The notes under the pieces were generated by a model. The model saw only the letters and a program-made list of their open reading frames with translations, did no database searches and was not told where the DNA came from. This document shows positions 34,488 through 43,795 of a stretch of DNA of 64,000 nucleotides, in pieces. The stretch is from Roseivirga misakiensis (GTDB taxonomy: Bacteria; Bacteroidota; Bacteroidia; Cytophagales; Cyclobacteriaceae), in the NCBI RefSeq assembly GCF_001747105.1, contig NZ_MDGQ01000005.1, positions 1,364,001 through 1,428,000 of the forward strand, given 5' to 3'. Both the position numbers and the translations under genes were made by a program. Numbering within the stretch: the first letter of the stretch is position 1; the number at the start of each line of letters is the position of its first letter.

Positions 34488-36989
34488 TTACTTTGGATCC
34501 AGAATGTTGTTAATTCGATCTTTCAAATCTTCTAAGTGTAATCGGCTTGCACGATCTGAATATTTGGACATAGCTCCATTCACATCTCTGAGCAATGTTT
34601 TTAATTCAGCTTTAACTACCGGACGTATATCAGACTGAGCTATGCTTACCTGTCTGGCTTGGAACTGATTAGAATCGTTGTTCATCATAAACTCTAATCT
34701 TGCTACAAAAGCTCTTTGAAGGTTTCTTCTGTAGGTATCGATCACAGCCCCACTTGATAGTTCGCTAAACAAACCTTTACGCGTATCTCCAAAGAGTTGA
34801 TAGATGGTATAAGTGTTTCTTCCTTTGAACGCTTCCGCTTCAATTAGTCTTTGCGCTCTTGTAGCATCTAAAAGACGGTTTAAGTAAGATACTTGAGTAG
34901 TTCTGATTCGATTTACCGCTCCATACCCTTCAAGTTTTCTTAATAGGTCTTCATCTAACAACCATTTCGGAGTAGCAAAAGCGTGCTTATGCATCCACTC
35001 CATGGCTTCAACTTGTCGTTTTTCTGGTACAACGTTATAGATAACTCCTTCTTGATCTGACGACTTAAAATCTTCCGTTACGCCGCCGATAGTCGTGACC
35101 ACATGCCCAACAAACCTTCTCCATTGGCCGATCGATTCGTTATAAATCTCTCGCGTTTCAGTATAATCTTCCCCGTCGGTAGTTGTCCAATCCAATAGGT
35201 TTGGAATAACGCGCATTAGATTCATCATACCATAAGTACTAGCCAATACACTATTATCTCCTAAATCTTCTGTTTGCGACTCTGGGTTGTATCCATTGCT
35301 GCTTCCAAACCTATACATTCGGTCATCAGCTTTATCTAAAATCCATTGATCTAGCGTGCTTGATTCTTCTTCTGGGCTGTCAGCGCCAGGGATTACACGA
35401 TATCCCCAATTGATTACATACTTATCGTAAGGACCTATTTTTCTAATAAATCGCTCTACACCGTCACCGGGCTGGGCAATGTAATTCACACGAGCATAAT
35501 CCATAATAGTAGGGGCTACACCGTACTCTTGAGTGAAATCAGGGTCTCTCAGTGATTCAACTGGGTAAGCAGAACTTGCTTTCATGTTATGAGGAAGTCC
35601 TAAAGCATGTCCAATTTCGTGTGCAATTACGGCACGCATCATTTCCCCGATATCCTCTTCTGGTGTATCAAGGGTCCTAGCTTTCGGGTTTGCGCCACCT
35701 GTTTGAATCAAATACCAGTTTCTATAAGATCTTAAGTGATTATGATACCAGATAATGTCACTTTCAATGATTTCACCACTTCTTGGATCCGCTGTACTAG
35801 GGCCTGTAGCATTTCGCGTCATATTCGCGATGTATCTCACAGTAGAGTATCTTGTATCTTCTGGACTCCAATCTGGGTCTTCTTCTTTAGTCGGTGGGTC
35901 TTTTGCAATAATTGCATTTTTGAATCCAGCAGCTTCAAAGGCCACTTGCCAATCTTCTATACCTAGTTTGAACCACTTTTTAAATCTTTCTGGTGTTCCA
36001 GGGTCTAAATAGTAAACGATCGGCTTAACTGGCTCTACTAATTCTCCTCTAGCATAGGCAGCAGGGTCTTTCGGTTCCAATCTCCATCTTTTAAGGAATC
36101 TAACTTGGTCACCTTTTAGCTTTTCTGAACTATAGTTCACATTACCCAAAGTAAACCAACCCACACGCTGATCGGCTAGGCGAGGCATCATTGGGACTTC
36201 GGGTAATTTGATCATAGACTGCGCTACTTGCATAGAGATCAAACCTGCACTGGCATTTGAAGGTGGTCTGCCAGCATCATAAGTCATGACTTGTCTTACT
36301 TCGACATTCTCTGGAAATGATTTTACAGATTCAGTATAGCTTTTTTCAGCATCAAGTCTACGTACTTGAAACTGGGTTCTAAAACGACCAGACATGGCGC
36401 TGATTGATCTTGTGTCTGCCGTAAAGAATCTCGTAACATCCACTAAATAGGCCGCAGAATCTTCTGGTTGGCCCATCACCTTGAATGATCCAATAATAGG
36501 GGCGAAGTTGTTATTTACCACAGATTTATAGATTGCATCGGTACTGTCAGCAACATTGTTGAATGACATTTTTTTGAGGTAAACCGTGCCATCTCTTTCT
36601 TCCCAACGTACTACTTGCTCTATCATTTTAGAACCTGAAGCAACAAATCCACCTCCGAAATTCTCAGGGGCTGAAACCAGTCTGGTCACCCAGAGCATAT
36701 CTTTTCCAAGTTCGCTCTTTGGAATTTCGTACATGATTTTGCCATCCTTAGTATAGGCCGTAAAAAGGCCTTCATCGGCTTTCATACCTTTTACCAGTGA
36801 GGCGTATGTTTTTTCTTTCTTTTTCGGAGGAGCTGGCTTTTCGGTCGCCGGAGCTGCATCAGCCTTTTGATTTCGTTTCTTTCGTTGCGCTAAACCATCA
36901 TGGCCGAGCGTTAACAGAAAGGCACTCGCTAAGAAAAGGCTAGCGGTTCTCTTCAGGTTATGTTTTTTTATCATTAGACTATATTTCAT
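34488..36989 (-). CDS. Secreted zinc metalloprotease of the DUF5117/DUF5118 metzincin type
   Basis: 833 residues. The start is at 36989; an ATG five codons later is also possible. A hydrophobic signal precedes a Lys/Pro/Ala-rich linker, then the DUF5118/DUF5117-type N-terminal region (MLWVTRLVSAPENFGGGF; MIEQVVRWEERDGTVYLKK). The catalytic motif is AHEIGHALGLPHN (HExxHxxGxxH), with a Met-turn PTIMDYARVNY, as in metzincins. A long helical C-terminal region follows. Likely a periplasmic or surface zinc peptidase. Monocistronic with its own terminator; divergent from the hydroxylase gene. Confidence 0.9.
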   Translation of the reverse strand: MKYSLMIKKHNLKRTASLFLASAFLLTLGHDGLAQRKKRNQKADAAPATEKPAPPKKKEKTYASLVKGMKADEGLFTAYTKDGKIMYEIPKSELGKDMLWVTRLVSAPENFGGGFVASGSKMIEQVVRWEERDGTVYLKKMSFNNVADSTDAIYKSVVNNNFAPIIGSFKVMGQPEDSAAYLVDVTRFFTADTRSISAMSGRFRTQFQVRRLDAEKSYTESVKSFPENVEVRQVMTYDAGRPPSNASAGLISMQVAQSMIKLPEVPMMPRLADQRVGWFTLGNVNYSSEKLKGDQVRFLKRWRLEPKDPAAYARGELVEPVKPIVYYLDPGTPERFKKWFKLGIEDWQVAFEAAGFKNAIIAKDPPTKEEDPDWSPEDTRYSTVRYIANMTRNATGPSTADPRSGEIIESDIIWYHNHLRSYRNWYLIQTGGANPKARTLDTPEEDIGEMMRAVIAHEIGHALGLPHNMKASSAYPVESLRDPDFTQEYGVAPTIMDYARVNYIAQPGDGVERFIRKIGPYDKYVINWGYRVIPGADSPEEESSTLDQWILDKADDRMYRFGSSNGYNPESQTEDLGDNSVLASTYGMMNLMRVIPNLLDWTTTDGEDYTETREIYNESIGQWRRFVGHVVTTIGGVTEDFKSSDQEGVIYNVVPEKRQVEAMEWMHKHAFATPKWLLDEDLLRKLEGYGAVNRIRTTQVSYLNRLLDATRAQRLIEAEAFKGRNTYTIYQLFGDTRKGLFSELSSGAVIDTYRRNLQRAFVARLEFMMNNDSNQFQARQVSIAQSDIRPVVKAELKTLLRDVNGAMSKYSDRASRLHLEDLKDRINNILDPK

Positions 36990-37084
36990 TTGTTTTAAGG
37001 AAACACATTCACTTGAAATCAGAAAAGACTATTCCCAAAGTGGGTAATTGATTATGTTAGTGGTCGAAAATCAAGGAAAAGGTT

Positions 37085-37978
37085 GTGAATAGATACTTGG
37101 AGATTATAGAAAGTGCCTATCAGGGATATGCCAACTACCTTTGGCAAGAGATCACTTTTCAGTATGACTATAAGCCATGGTGGCAAAATTATTTCTGGGC
37201 ATTAATCACGGTTTCGTTGATCTTTTTGGCTTGGGAATGGTTGAGGCCTTGGCGTAAAGATCAACCTCGGTTTAGAAAGGACTTTTGGCTGGATGCCTTC
37301 TATATGTTCTTTAATTTTTTCCTTTTCTCCCTGATCATCTTTAATGCACTTTCGGAGGTTGTAGTTGATGCTTTTTCAAACCTTCTAGGACAATTTGGCT
37401 TGACGAATCTAGTGGCCATAGAAATTGGATCATGGACTATTTTTGCCCAACTGTTTACCCTGTTTATAATTAGAGATTTTATTCAGTGGTGGACCCATAG
37501 GTTACTACATGCCGTACCGTTTCTTTGGCGGTTTCACAAAGTGCATCACTCTGTAGAACAAATGGGTTTTGCAGCACATTTGAGGTATCATTGGATGGAA
37601 ACTATCGTTTATCGAACAATCGAATATATACCACTAGCTATGATCGGTTTTGGGATAGACGACTTCTTTTTCGTGCATATGTTTACATTGGCTGTTGGTC
37701 ACTGGAACCACGCGAATATTAAAGTGAATTTGGGGCCTTTGAAATACATTTTTAATAACCCCAATATGCATATGTGGCACCATGCACATGACTTACCAAA
37801 AGAACGCCGAACAGGTGTGAATTTTGGGCTAACCTTGAGTGTATGGGACTATCTGTTTGGGACAGCTTACATTCCGTCTAGTGGTAAATCCATTAAGCTA
37901 GGGTTTCCCGGAGTAACTAAGTTTCCGAAGAACTTCTGGGGACAGATTTCTCATGGGTTTGGCAAAAAAGGCCAATGA
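37085..37978 (+). CDS. Sterol desaturase / fatty acid hydroxylase family membrane protein
   Basis: 297 residues with four or more membrane segments. The di-iron histidine motifs are present: HRLLH, HKVHH, then HWNHAN and HMWHH. The enzyme would hydroxylate or desaturate a lipid in the inner membrane. The start is a GTG at 37085, with MNRYLEIIESAYQGYANYLW as the N-terminus. The substrate (sterol-like, carotenoid or fatty acyl) cannot be decided from sequence. Confidence 0.9.
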   Translation: MNRYLEIIESAYQGYANYLWQEITFQYDYKPWWQNYFWALITVSLIFLAWEWLRPWRKDQPRFRKDFWLDAFYMFFNFFLFSLIIFNALSEVVVDAFSNLLGQFGLTNLVAIEIGSWTIFAQLFTLFIIRDFIQWWTHRLLHAVPFLWRFHKVHHSVEQMGFAAHLRYHWMETIVYRTIEYIPLAMIGFGIDDFFFVHMFTLAVGHWNHANIKVNLGPLKYIFNNPNMHMWHHAHDLPKERRTGVNFGLTLSVWDYLFGTAYIPSSGKSIKLGFPGVTKFPKNFWGQISHGFGKKGQ

Positions 37979-38018
37979 TAGATTTCTGGCTATCTTTAGA
38001 AATACTTAATTCAGAATC

Positions 38019-38552
38019 ATGAGAAATTTTTTTGCATTAGCGCTTCGTCTCACAATTTCAACATCACTTTTTGCTCAAGAGGCAAAACCTGAAGATGTCA
38101 AATCTGCCGACGCTATTTTAACCGCTTTGTACGACGTAATATCTGGTCCCGCAGGCGAAAAACGTGATTGGGATAGAATGAAAAGCCTGTTTATTCCTGA
38201 AGGTAGATTGATGCCAACAGGGAAAGGACAAAATGGTGTCAGTTACAGAGTCTGGACAGTTCAAGAATATATCGATCAAGCAGGGGCGAGTCTTGAAAAG
38301 AATGGTTTTTTTGAAGTTGAAGTGAGTCGAAAAATCGAGTCATATGGTACGATTTCTCATGTTTTCAGTACTTATGAGTCTAGAAGAACGCTAGAAGATA
38401 AAGAACCTTTTGCGCGAGGGATCAATAGTATACAGCTTTTGAATGACGGTGATCGCTGGTGGATCGTTAGCGTTTTCTGGATGGGAGAGACACCAGAATT
38501 TCAATTGCCCAAGAAGTACCTCAAAAAGGTAAAGAAGAAAAGAGGAGCTTAG
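38019..38552 (+). CDS. Secreted NTF2/SnoaL-like protein
   Basis: 177 residues with a signal peptide (to SLFAQ). The remainder looks like a small alpha+beta cone fold of the SnoaL/NTF2 type: a helix with ADAILTALYDVISGPAG, RDWDRMKSLFIPEGRLMP, then strands HVFSTYESRRTL, GINSIQLLNDGDRWWIVSVFW. A very basic tail (KKYLKKVKKKRGA) ends it. Its last four bases overlap the convergent nuclease gene. No enzyme residues are evident. Confidence 0.7.
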   Translation: MRNFFALALRLTISTSLFAQEAKPEDVKSADAILTALYDVISGPAGEKRDWDRMKSLFIPEGRLMPTGKGQNGVSYRVWTVQEYIDQAGASLEKNGFFEVEVSRKIESYGTISHVFSTYESRRTLEDKEPFARGINSIQLLNDGDRWWIVSVFWMGETPEFQLPKKYLKKVKKKRGA

Positions 38553-39325
38553 TCGTAAACCTCATTAATCACGCCTGCTAGGCGAACGCCAGCTTGAAGA
38601 ATTCTTTGTTTAACTAAATCGAAGTTATCATAAGAGTAACGGTAGCTCAACCTACCGTTTTCCGGAATGGTATATACCTGATCTCGATAGGACATCGACT
38701 CCATGGCCCAATCCCGTACCGAGGCACTTTGCCATGTTGTTACCTCGTCCTTAGTCGGGTGGTTTACCCAGTCGGCCAATTCCGTATAACTGAACTGCTT
38801 GCTATCAATCATGCGGGTATCCCACACGCTATGAAGATTAGTATCATTACCAAACCATTGTACTTTCACGTCATTGCCTCCACGATCTTCACCGTTTCCA
38901 ACATGAAGTGGTTGATGAATATCACCGACTAAATGCACTAAATACTTAAGGTTTTGAGCTTCAGCAGCCAGAGATAGTGTATCAGACTTCAGTTCAGCAA
39001 TGATTTTCTCGATCGCCCAAATTACATCACCACCTTTTTGTTTTGGAGCAGTTTCGTAAGTCATACCGTCAGGAATGGTGCAATAATGCCATGTGTTGGC
39101 ATACCGATATGCATTGTCGGATCTTATCTCGTCCATCCATGTGCTTACTTCGGCTAAAGTTTCATTTCCCAGCACTCTTCTTACATTTTTGGATGCCCTT
39201 TTTGAAAGCATACCATCAGCAATATGGCCTACAGTTCTATGTCCAATTTGTCCCCAATAAGCTTCCTTCGGAGCTACATTATTACCAAGGAAGAACAATG
39301 CGATGAATAGACTTAGGTATTTCAT
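38549..39325 (-). CDS. Secreted S1/P1 nuclease
   Basis: 258 residues. A signal peptide precedes the mature N-terminus, whose tryptophan (YWGQIGHRTVGHIAD) is a zinc ligand in this family. Other zinc-binding elements visible are STWMDEIRSD, ANTWHYCTIP, LKYLVHLVGDIHQPLHVGN and NLHSVWDT. It should hydrolyse single-stranded DNA/RNA and 3'-nucleotides outside the inner membrane, perhaps for phosphate or nucleoside scavenging. It is monocistronic. Confidence 0.93.
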   Translation of the reverse strand: MKYLSLFIALFFLGNNVAPKEAYWGQIGHRTVGHIADGMLSKRASKNVRRVLGNETLAEVSTWMDEIRSDNAYRYANTWHYCTIPDGMTYETAPKQKGGDVIWAIEKIIAELKSDTLSLAAEAQNLKYLVHLVGDIHQPLHVGNGEDRGGNDVKVQWFGNDTNLHSVWDTRMIDSKQFSYTELADWVNHPTKDEVTTWQSASVRDWAMESMSYRDQVYTIPENGRLSYRYSYDNFDLVKQRILQAGVRLAGVINEVYD

Positions 39326-39474
39326 ATTGCTTGATTTTCTTCCTGCAAGCTTACTAAAAAGAGATTAGTTTCTGATTACCTTTTGTTTAAATATCTGTGA
39401 TCACTTTCGCCAGTGGTAAAATCAGATGGTAAAATCTTGAATCGATTGTTTATTTTGCCCTCAAATCTTCAATC

Positions 39475-41694
39475 ATGAAAAAGTTAGTCTTAACAACCAT
39501 TGTTTTATTTCTTCTTATAAATCTGTCATTCGCTCAGAAAACAGCGTTTACAGTAGAAGATGCCATTAGAGTCAAGTCTTTAGGAAGCCAAACGCTCAGT
39601 AACGATGGTACCTTGCTAGCAGGAATTATTTCCGATGGTAAAGCACGTTTCGGTACGGATCATTTTAGGTTTAGAGATCCGAGTTATCTCAACTTGCGGG
39701 CGGGGAGATTAGTGATTATAAACACAAACTCGGGAGCAAAAAACGAGGTATTCAAAGAAGATGTTCGAGTAACTAGTTTGACTTGGGATGAAGATGGAAA
39801 AAACCTATTTTTTCTTCAACAGCAAGAGGACAAATTGGTCTTAGCTTATTATGAAGTTAAAAGTAAGAGAACCAAATACGTAAAAGTTAAAGATTCTAGA
39901 ATACTTACGTCAAATTCTGGTATTAACGTTATGCCAAATGGTTCAGATATAGTGCTCGCTGTAAGAAAGGTCGGTTGGTTTGAAAAAGCGATGGCTGAAT
40001 ATAAAGAGGCTACTGAGGGACCAATTGTAGTGTATGATGGCAACGATGATTTTTTGAAATGGGATCGAATTGGACTTACAGGAAGCCTGACTGAAATCGT
40101 AAAGATTAATGTCAAATCTGGAAATGTTGAGGATCTATTGCCTGAGTCTAGCTATGGCGGAATAAGCATTAGCAGAGAAGGTAAGTTTCTGTCTTATCCT
40201 GAAAACTTCAGAACTAAGACTAGTTATAAAAGAAACGATGGCACCGAGTACAAATTGAGTTTTCTAAAGCTAACTGAAAAGGATGCAGCGCCTGAAGTCA
40301 TTTATGGAAAAAGCGATAAAAGGCGACGTTTTTGGTGGGACGAAGACGAAAGAAACTTCGCTTGGGTAGATTCTGGAAATGTTTATGTCGATAAACTGAG
40401 CACCTTTGGTACTATTGAACCGCTAAATATTACTAAAGGAAAGGCATTTGAAGATGAGAAAAAGGAAAAACCTGTGAAATTCTCGGTGGTTCGGTGGAAT
40501 CCAAGCGGCAATAAACTTCTGCTCAGTTCAAAGAAAGGGTGGTGGACGATTAATTCGAACGGAAAAAACCTGAAGATGATATATGAACTTCCACAAACTG
40601 ACGAGGAGAAAAAGGTAGCCCCCAACCGAAATGTTGTGAAGTGGTCGAATAATGGAAAGTATCTATATGTATCATATTCTGAAAAAGACAGGTGGCAGAG
40701 GGGAATCCAACGTTTCAACATTGATAGTGGTAAGTTTGAAAGTTTAGTCGTCAATGAGAACCTTTATAGTAGTTGGAGGTTTGCCAGAGATTCCGATAAA
40801 GTGGTGTACAGTAAATCAGACGGTGACAGACCGAATAATGTATTTACAAATACGCTTGATTTTAAATCGGAGACGCAGTTAACGGACCTAAATCCTTGGG
40901 TTGCCGATAAGAAATGGACATACTCTGAGCTTATTTCCTACAGAGACGCCGATGGGGAGGAGTTGAAGGGAATACTCTATTATCCAGTGGATTATGACCC
41001 AAATAAAAAGTACCCCTTAGTACTTGAAGTTTACGAAACGTTCTTTAATAACGGCTATCGTTCCTCCATGAATCTTTTGGCCAATCAAGGCTATTTTGGC
41101 TTAAGACCGTCCGTTGATTTGGAACAAGGTTATCCAGGAGAAGCATGGTTAAAAGGTGCTACCTCAGCGATCAACTTACTGGTAGAAAATGGTCAAGTAG
41201 ACAATGATAAAGTGGGTATACAAGGTACGAGTTATGGAGGTTATGCCTCCTCTTTAATCATTACACAAACCGATCGTTTTGCGGCGGCCATTAATATTTC
41301 AGGCAAGGTGAATATCATTAGCTTTTTAGGCGATAGCCCAAAGATTGGTACACGAAATTATGCGGCTGCAGAAGTTGGTCAGGATAGGATAGGAGGCTCA
41401 TTTTGGGACGAACCATTGAAGTACTTCCAGACATCAGCAGTCTTTTTTGCCGATCGTGTGAAAACACCACACCTCTTAATATCAGGAGAAGGCGATTGGA
41501 ATGTGCCTGGCACTAATTCAAGAGAAATGTACTATGCACTTAGAAGGCTAGGAAAAGACGTTACTTGGGTCAACTACATGAAAGGTGGTCATGGTGCGGG
41601 CTGGGCAAGTACAGAAAGTGACTATTACGATCAGTGGGAGAGAATTTTTAATTACTACGACAAGTACTTCTTCCCTAAAGAAGAAAAGAAGTAG
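39475..41694 (+). CDS. S9 family (prolyl oligopeptidase-like) serine peptidase
   Basis: 739 residues with a signal peptide (to SFAQ, ~20). The N-terminal ~470 residues form a TolB/DPP-like beta-propeller (repeated WDEDGKNLFF-type blades). The C-terminal alpha/beta hydrolase domain has the nucleophile in GTSYGGYAS, the aspartate region GEGDWNVPG and the histidine in KGGHGAGW. It is a secreted aminopeptidase or oligopeptidase. Monocistronic. Confidence 0.92.
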   Translation: MKKLVLTTIVLFLLINLSFAQKTAFTVEDAIRVKSLGSQTLSNDGTLLAGIISDGKARFGTDHFRFRDPSYLNLRAGRLVIINTNSGAKNEVFKEDVRVTSLTWDEDGKNLFFLQQQEDKLVLAYYEVKSKRTKYVKVKDSRILTSNSGINVMPNGSDIVLAVRKVGWFEKAMAEYKEATEGPIVVYDGNDDFLKWDRIGLTGSLTEIVKINVKSGNVEDLLPESSYGGISISREGKFLSYPENFRTKTSYKRNDGTEYKLSFLKLTEKDAAPEVIYGKSDKRRRFWWDEDERNFAWVDSGNVYVDKLSTFGTIEPLNITKGKAFEDEKKEKPVKFSVVRWNPSGNKLLLSSKKGWWTINSNGKNLKMIYELPQTDEEKKVAPNRNVVKWSNNGKYLYVSYSEKDRWQRGIQRFNIDSGKFESLVVNENLYSSWRFARDSDKVVYSKSDGDRPNNVFTNTLDFKSETQLTDLNPWVADKKWTYSELISYRDADGEELKGILYYPVDYDPNKKYPLVLEVYETFFNNGYRSSMNLLANQGYFGLRPSVDLEQGYPGEAWLKGATSAINLLVENGQVDNDKVGIQGTSYGGYASSLIITQTDRFAAAINISGKVNIISFLGDSPKIGTRNYAAAEVGQDRIGGSFWDEPLKYFQTSAVFFADRVKTPHLLISGEGDWNVPGTNSREMYYALRRLGKDVTWVNYMKGGHGAGWASTESDYYDQWERIFNYYDKYFFPKEEKK

Positions 41695-41697
41695 ATA

Positions 41698-42237
41698 TTA
41701 ATTTAAGTCTTTCGTCATGTAGTAAAAGTCTTTTTCTAAGTCTCGGATCATTCGTTTGGTACTATTTCGCATCAAGATATAGGGTACACCTAACATGAAT
41801 AGACCATGTAGAATGAGAAAGGGGAACATAAATCTATTTTCATTTGAATCATCACCGCTAAATGGAAAGCTAACGAGCAAGACTAGGTAAAATAGAATTA
41901 TCAAAATACCATAACCGATAAACATACTCCTAAAGGAGCTTATTTCTGCTTCTATGACTAAATGATCGTTTTTTTCAAAGAATTTACCCGTCGCAACGGC
42001 TAGATCTAAGTTGCCGTCAAAGAATCTCCTTCGTTTCTTTATTTTAAAATTATTGTCATTAATGCGCCCCACATAATCATTTTTACTTGCCTTGAAAATG
42101 TCAAAAGGACCTGCGTTTAAGCTAGTACTACCAGGGTCTACTGAAGCTTTGAAAGCCTTTAGAAATTCACTCTTACTAACTTTTAATTCGGTTCTAAAAT
42201 TCTGCGCTAGTTTAAGCTTTATTAAGAATTCGTTCAT
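41698..42237 (-). CDS. Hypothetical protein with two C-terminal membrane segments
   Basis: 179 residues: a cytoplasmic-looking N-terminal part (~1-105; IKLKLAQNFRTELKVSKSEF, IKKRRRFFDGNLDLAVATG) with a PH-like mix of strands, then two membrane helices (~107-125, ~138-155) and a short charged tail. No signal peptide and no known family recognised. Its stop is three bases from the convergent S9 peptidase stop. Confidence 0.7.
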   Translation of the reverse strand: MNEFLIKLKLAQNFRTELKVSKSEFLKAFKASVDPGSTSLNAGPFDIFKASKNDYVGRINDNNFKIKKRRRFFDGNLDLAVATGKFFEKNDHLVIEAEISSFRSMFIGYGILIILFYLVLLVSFPFSGDDSNENRFMFPFLILHGLFMLGVPYILMRNSTKRMIRDLEKDFYYMTKDLN

Positions 42238-42360
42238 AAATCAAAACATAAGTGCTTTCGAATTTCAGTTCATTAAATTAAGTCTATCGGTTTGTCTTAA
42301 CAAATACTATCGGAAAGCGATTGAGCCAAATATTTGATTAAGAATACATCAATAACACGT

Positions 42361-42394
42361 CAACCCTTTGATAACAAACGTTTTCAAAGGGTTG
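42361..42394. promoter_or_regulatory. 11-bp inverted repeat between divergent genes
   Basis: Perfect arms CAACCCTTTGA (42361-42371) and its complement (42384-42394) around a 12-base centre, 59 bases before the glycoside hydrolase ATG and 123 bases from the start of the minus-strand gene. There is no T-run, so an operator or RNA stem-loop is more likely than a terminator. Confidence 0.4.
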
Positions 42395-42452
42395 GATGGC
42401 TGGAGTTATTAAAAATTTGAGATATTAAGGACTTGAACCTTCAATCCAACCC

Positions 42453-43784
42453 ATGATTTTCAAATCTAAGCCTTCATTCAAATCACTATTAATCCTTTTC
42501 ACTGCTATCATTTTTCTTGGGTGCCAAGCCACCAAGGACCAGGAGGATGATACCGTTGATATTTCTAAATCAGAAATTCGTCAAACCGCTGAGGGCTACC
42601 AGCTTTTCGTAAACGATGAGCCGTTTTACATTCAAGGAGCAGGACTAGAGTTTGGAAGCATCCCAAAGCTTGCTGCACATGGTGCCAATTCATTTAGGAC
42701 TTGGAGAACCGACAATGGTCAGCGATCTGGCAAAGAGGTATTGGATGATGCGTTGAAATACGGCCTAAAAGTGACCATGGGTATTGATGTAGGGCGAGAA
42801 CGATTGGGCTTTGATTATGATGATGAGGCTGCAGTGAAAGCACAGCTCGAACGAATTCGAGGTGAAGTAATGGAACTAAAAGATCATCCTGCCCTAATTA
42901 TTTGGGGCATTGGAAATGAATTAAATCATCACTCCGAAAACCCTAAGGTATGGGATGCTGTGAACGAGATTTCGAAAATGATTCATGAGGTTGACCCTAA
43001 TCATTTGACCACTACTTCACTAGCTGGTATGAATAAAGAATATGTCGACTTGATTAAGGAAAGGGCTCCAGACTTAGATGTTTTGAGCGTTCAGATGTAC
43101 GCCGAGGTGGAGATTTTACCTGAGCAAATAAAGAAATCAGGATGGGAAGGGCCAATGATGGTTACGGAATGGGGTGCCACTGGTTATTGGGAAGTTGGTA
43201 ATACTGAGTGGGGTGCACCACTAGAGAATAATAGCTCGGTGAAAGCCGATTTTTACCGCAGTCGTTTTAGAAAAGCTATTGAGTCGCAAAAGAAACAAGT
43301 AATTGGGTCATATGTATTCCTATGGGGGCAAAAACAGGAGAGAACGCCAACGTGGTTTGGAATGTTTATGCCTGATGGTCGGGAAACAGAGTCAATCGAT
43401 GCCATGCACTATATTTGGAATGGAGAATGGCCAGACAATCGTACACCTCGAATCAATGATTTCAAATTGGAATCGCAAGTAGCCGAAAACAATATTAAGT
43501 TAAAATCAGGCAAATCGTATCAAGCTATGGTCGATGTGGTTGATCCTGATGGAGATCCATTGACCTATCGCTGGGAAATCATGAAGGAAAGTACTACAAA
43601 TGCCACTGGTGGCGATGCGGAAGAAGTTCCTGAAGTTATTGAGGGCTTAATCAAAAGTGAGCCTGGTTCTGATGTTACTTTCTCTGCGCCAATGGAAGAA
43701 GGGGCTTACAGGTTATTTATCTATGTGGATGATAACAATGAGCATACTGCACATGCAAACATTCCATTTTTCGTCAATAAATAG
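42453..43784 (+). CDS. GH2/GH5-like TIM-barrel glycoside hydrolase lipoprotein
   Basis: 443 residues. A lipoprotein signal (IIFLGC, Cys ~24) is followed by a TIM barrel (~45-330): LFVNDEPFYIQGAG, GANSFRTWRTD, acid/base Glu in WGIGNELN, nucleophile Glu in MVTEWGATGYWE. A C-terminal Ig-like domain (~335-443; DPDGDPLTYRWEI) ends it. It resembles GH2 C-terminal-barrel and glucanosyltransferase-type proteins. Probably cell-surface polysaccharide hydrolysis; linkage specificity unknown. Confidence 0.85.
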   Translation: MIFKSKPSFKSLLILFTAIIFLGCQATKDQEDDTVDISKSEIRQTAEGYQLFVNDEPFYIQGAGLEFGSIPKLAAHGANSFRTWRTDNGQRSGKEVLDDALKYGLKVTMGIDVGRERLGFDYDDEAAVKAQLERIRGEVMELKDHPALIIWGIGNELNHHSENPKVWDAVNEISKMIHEVDPNHLTTTSLAGMNKEYVDLIKERAPDLDVLSVQMYAEVEILPEQIKKSGWEGPMMVTEWGATGYWEVGNTEWGAPLENNSSVKADFYRSRFRKAIESQKKQVIGSYVFLWGQKQERTPTWFGMFMPDGRETESIDAMHYIWNGEWPDNRTPRINDFKLESQVAENNIKLKSGKSYQAMVDVVDPDGDPLTYRWEIMKESTTNATGGDAEEVPEVIEGLIKSEPGSDVTFSAPMEEGAYRLFIYVDDNNEHTAHANIPFFVNK

Positions 43785-43795
43785 CCTTAACAAGA

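Noticed and set aside
34278-34535. 85-codon plus-strand ORF after the amidohydrolase promoter region
   Set aside because: TTG start, runs through the metzincin terminator and into that gene on the opposite strand; no recognisable protein features.
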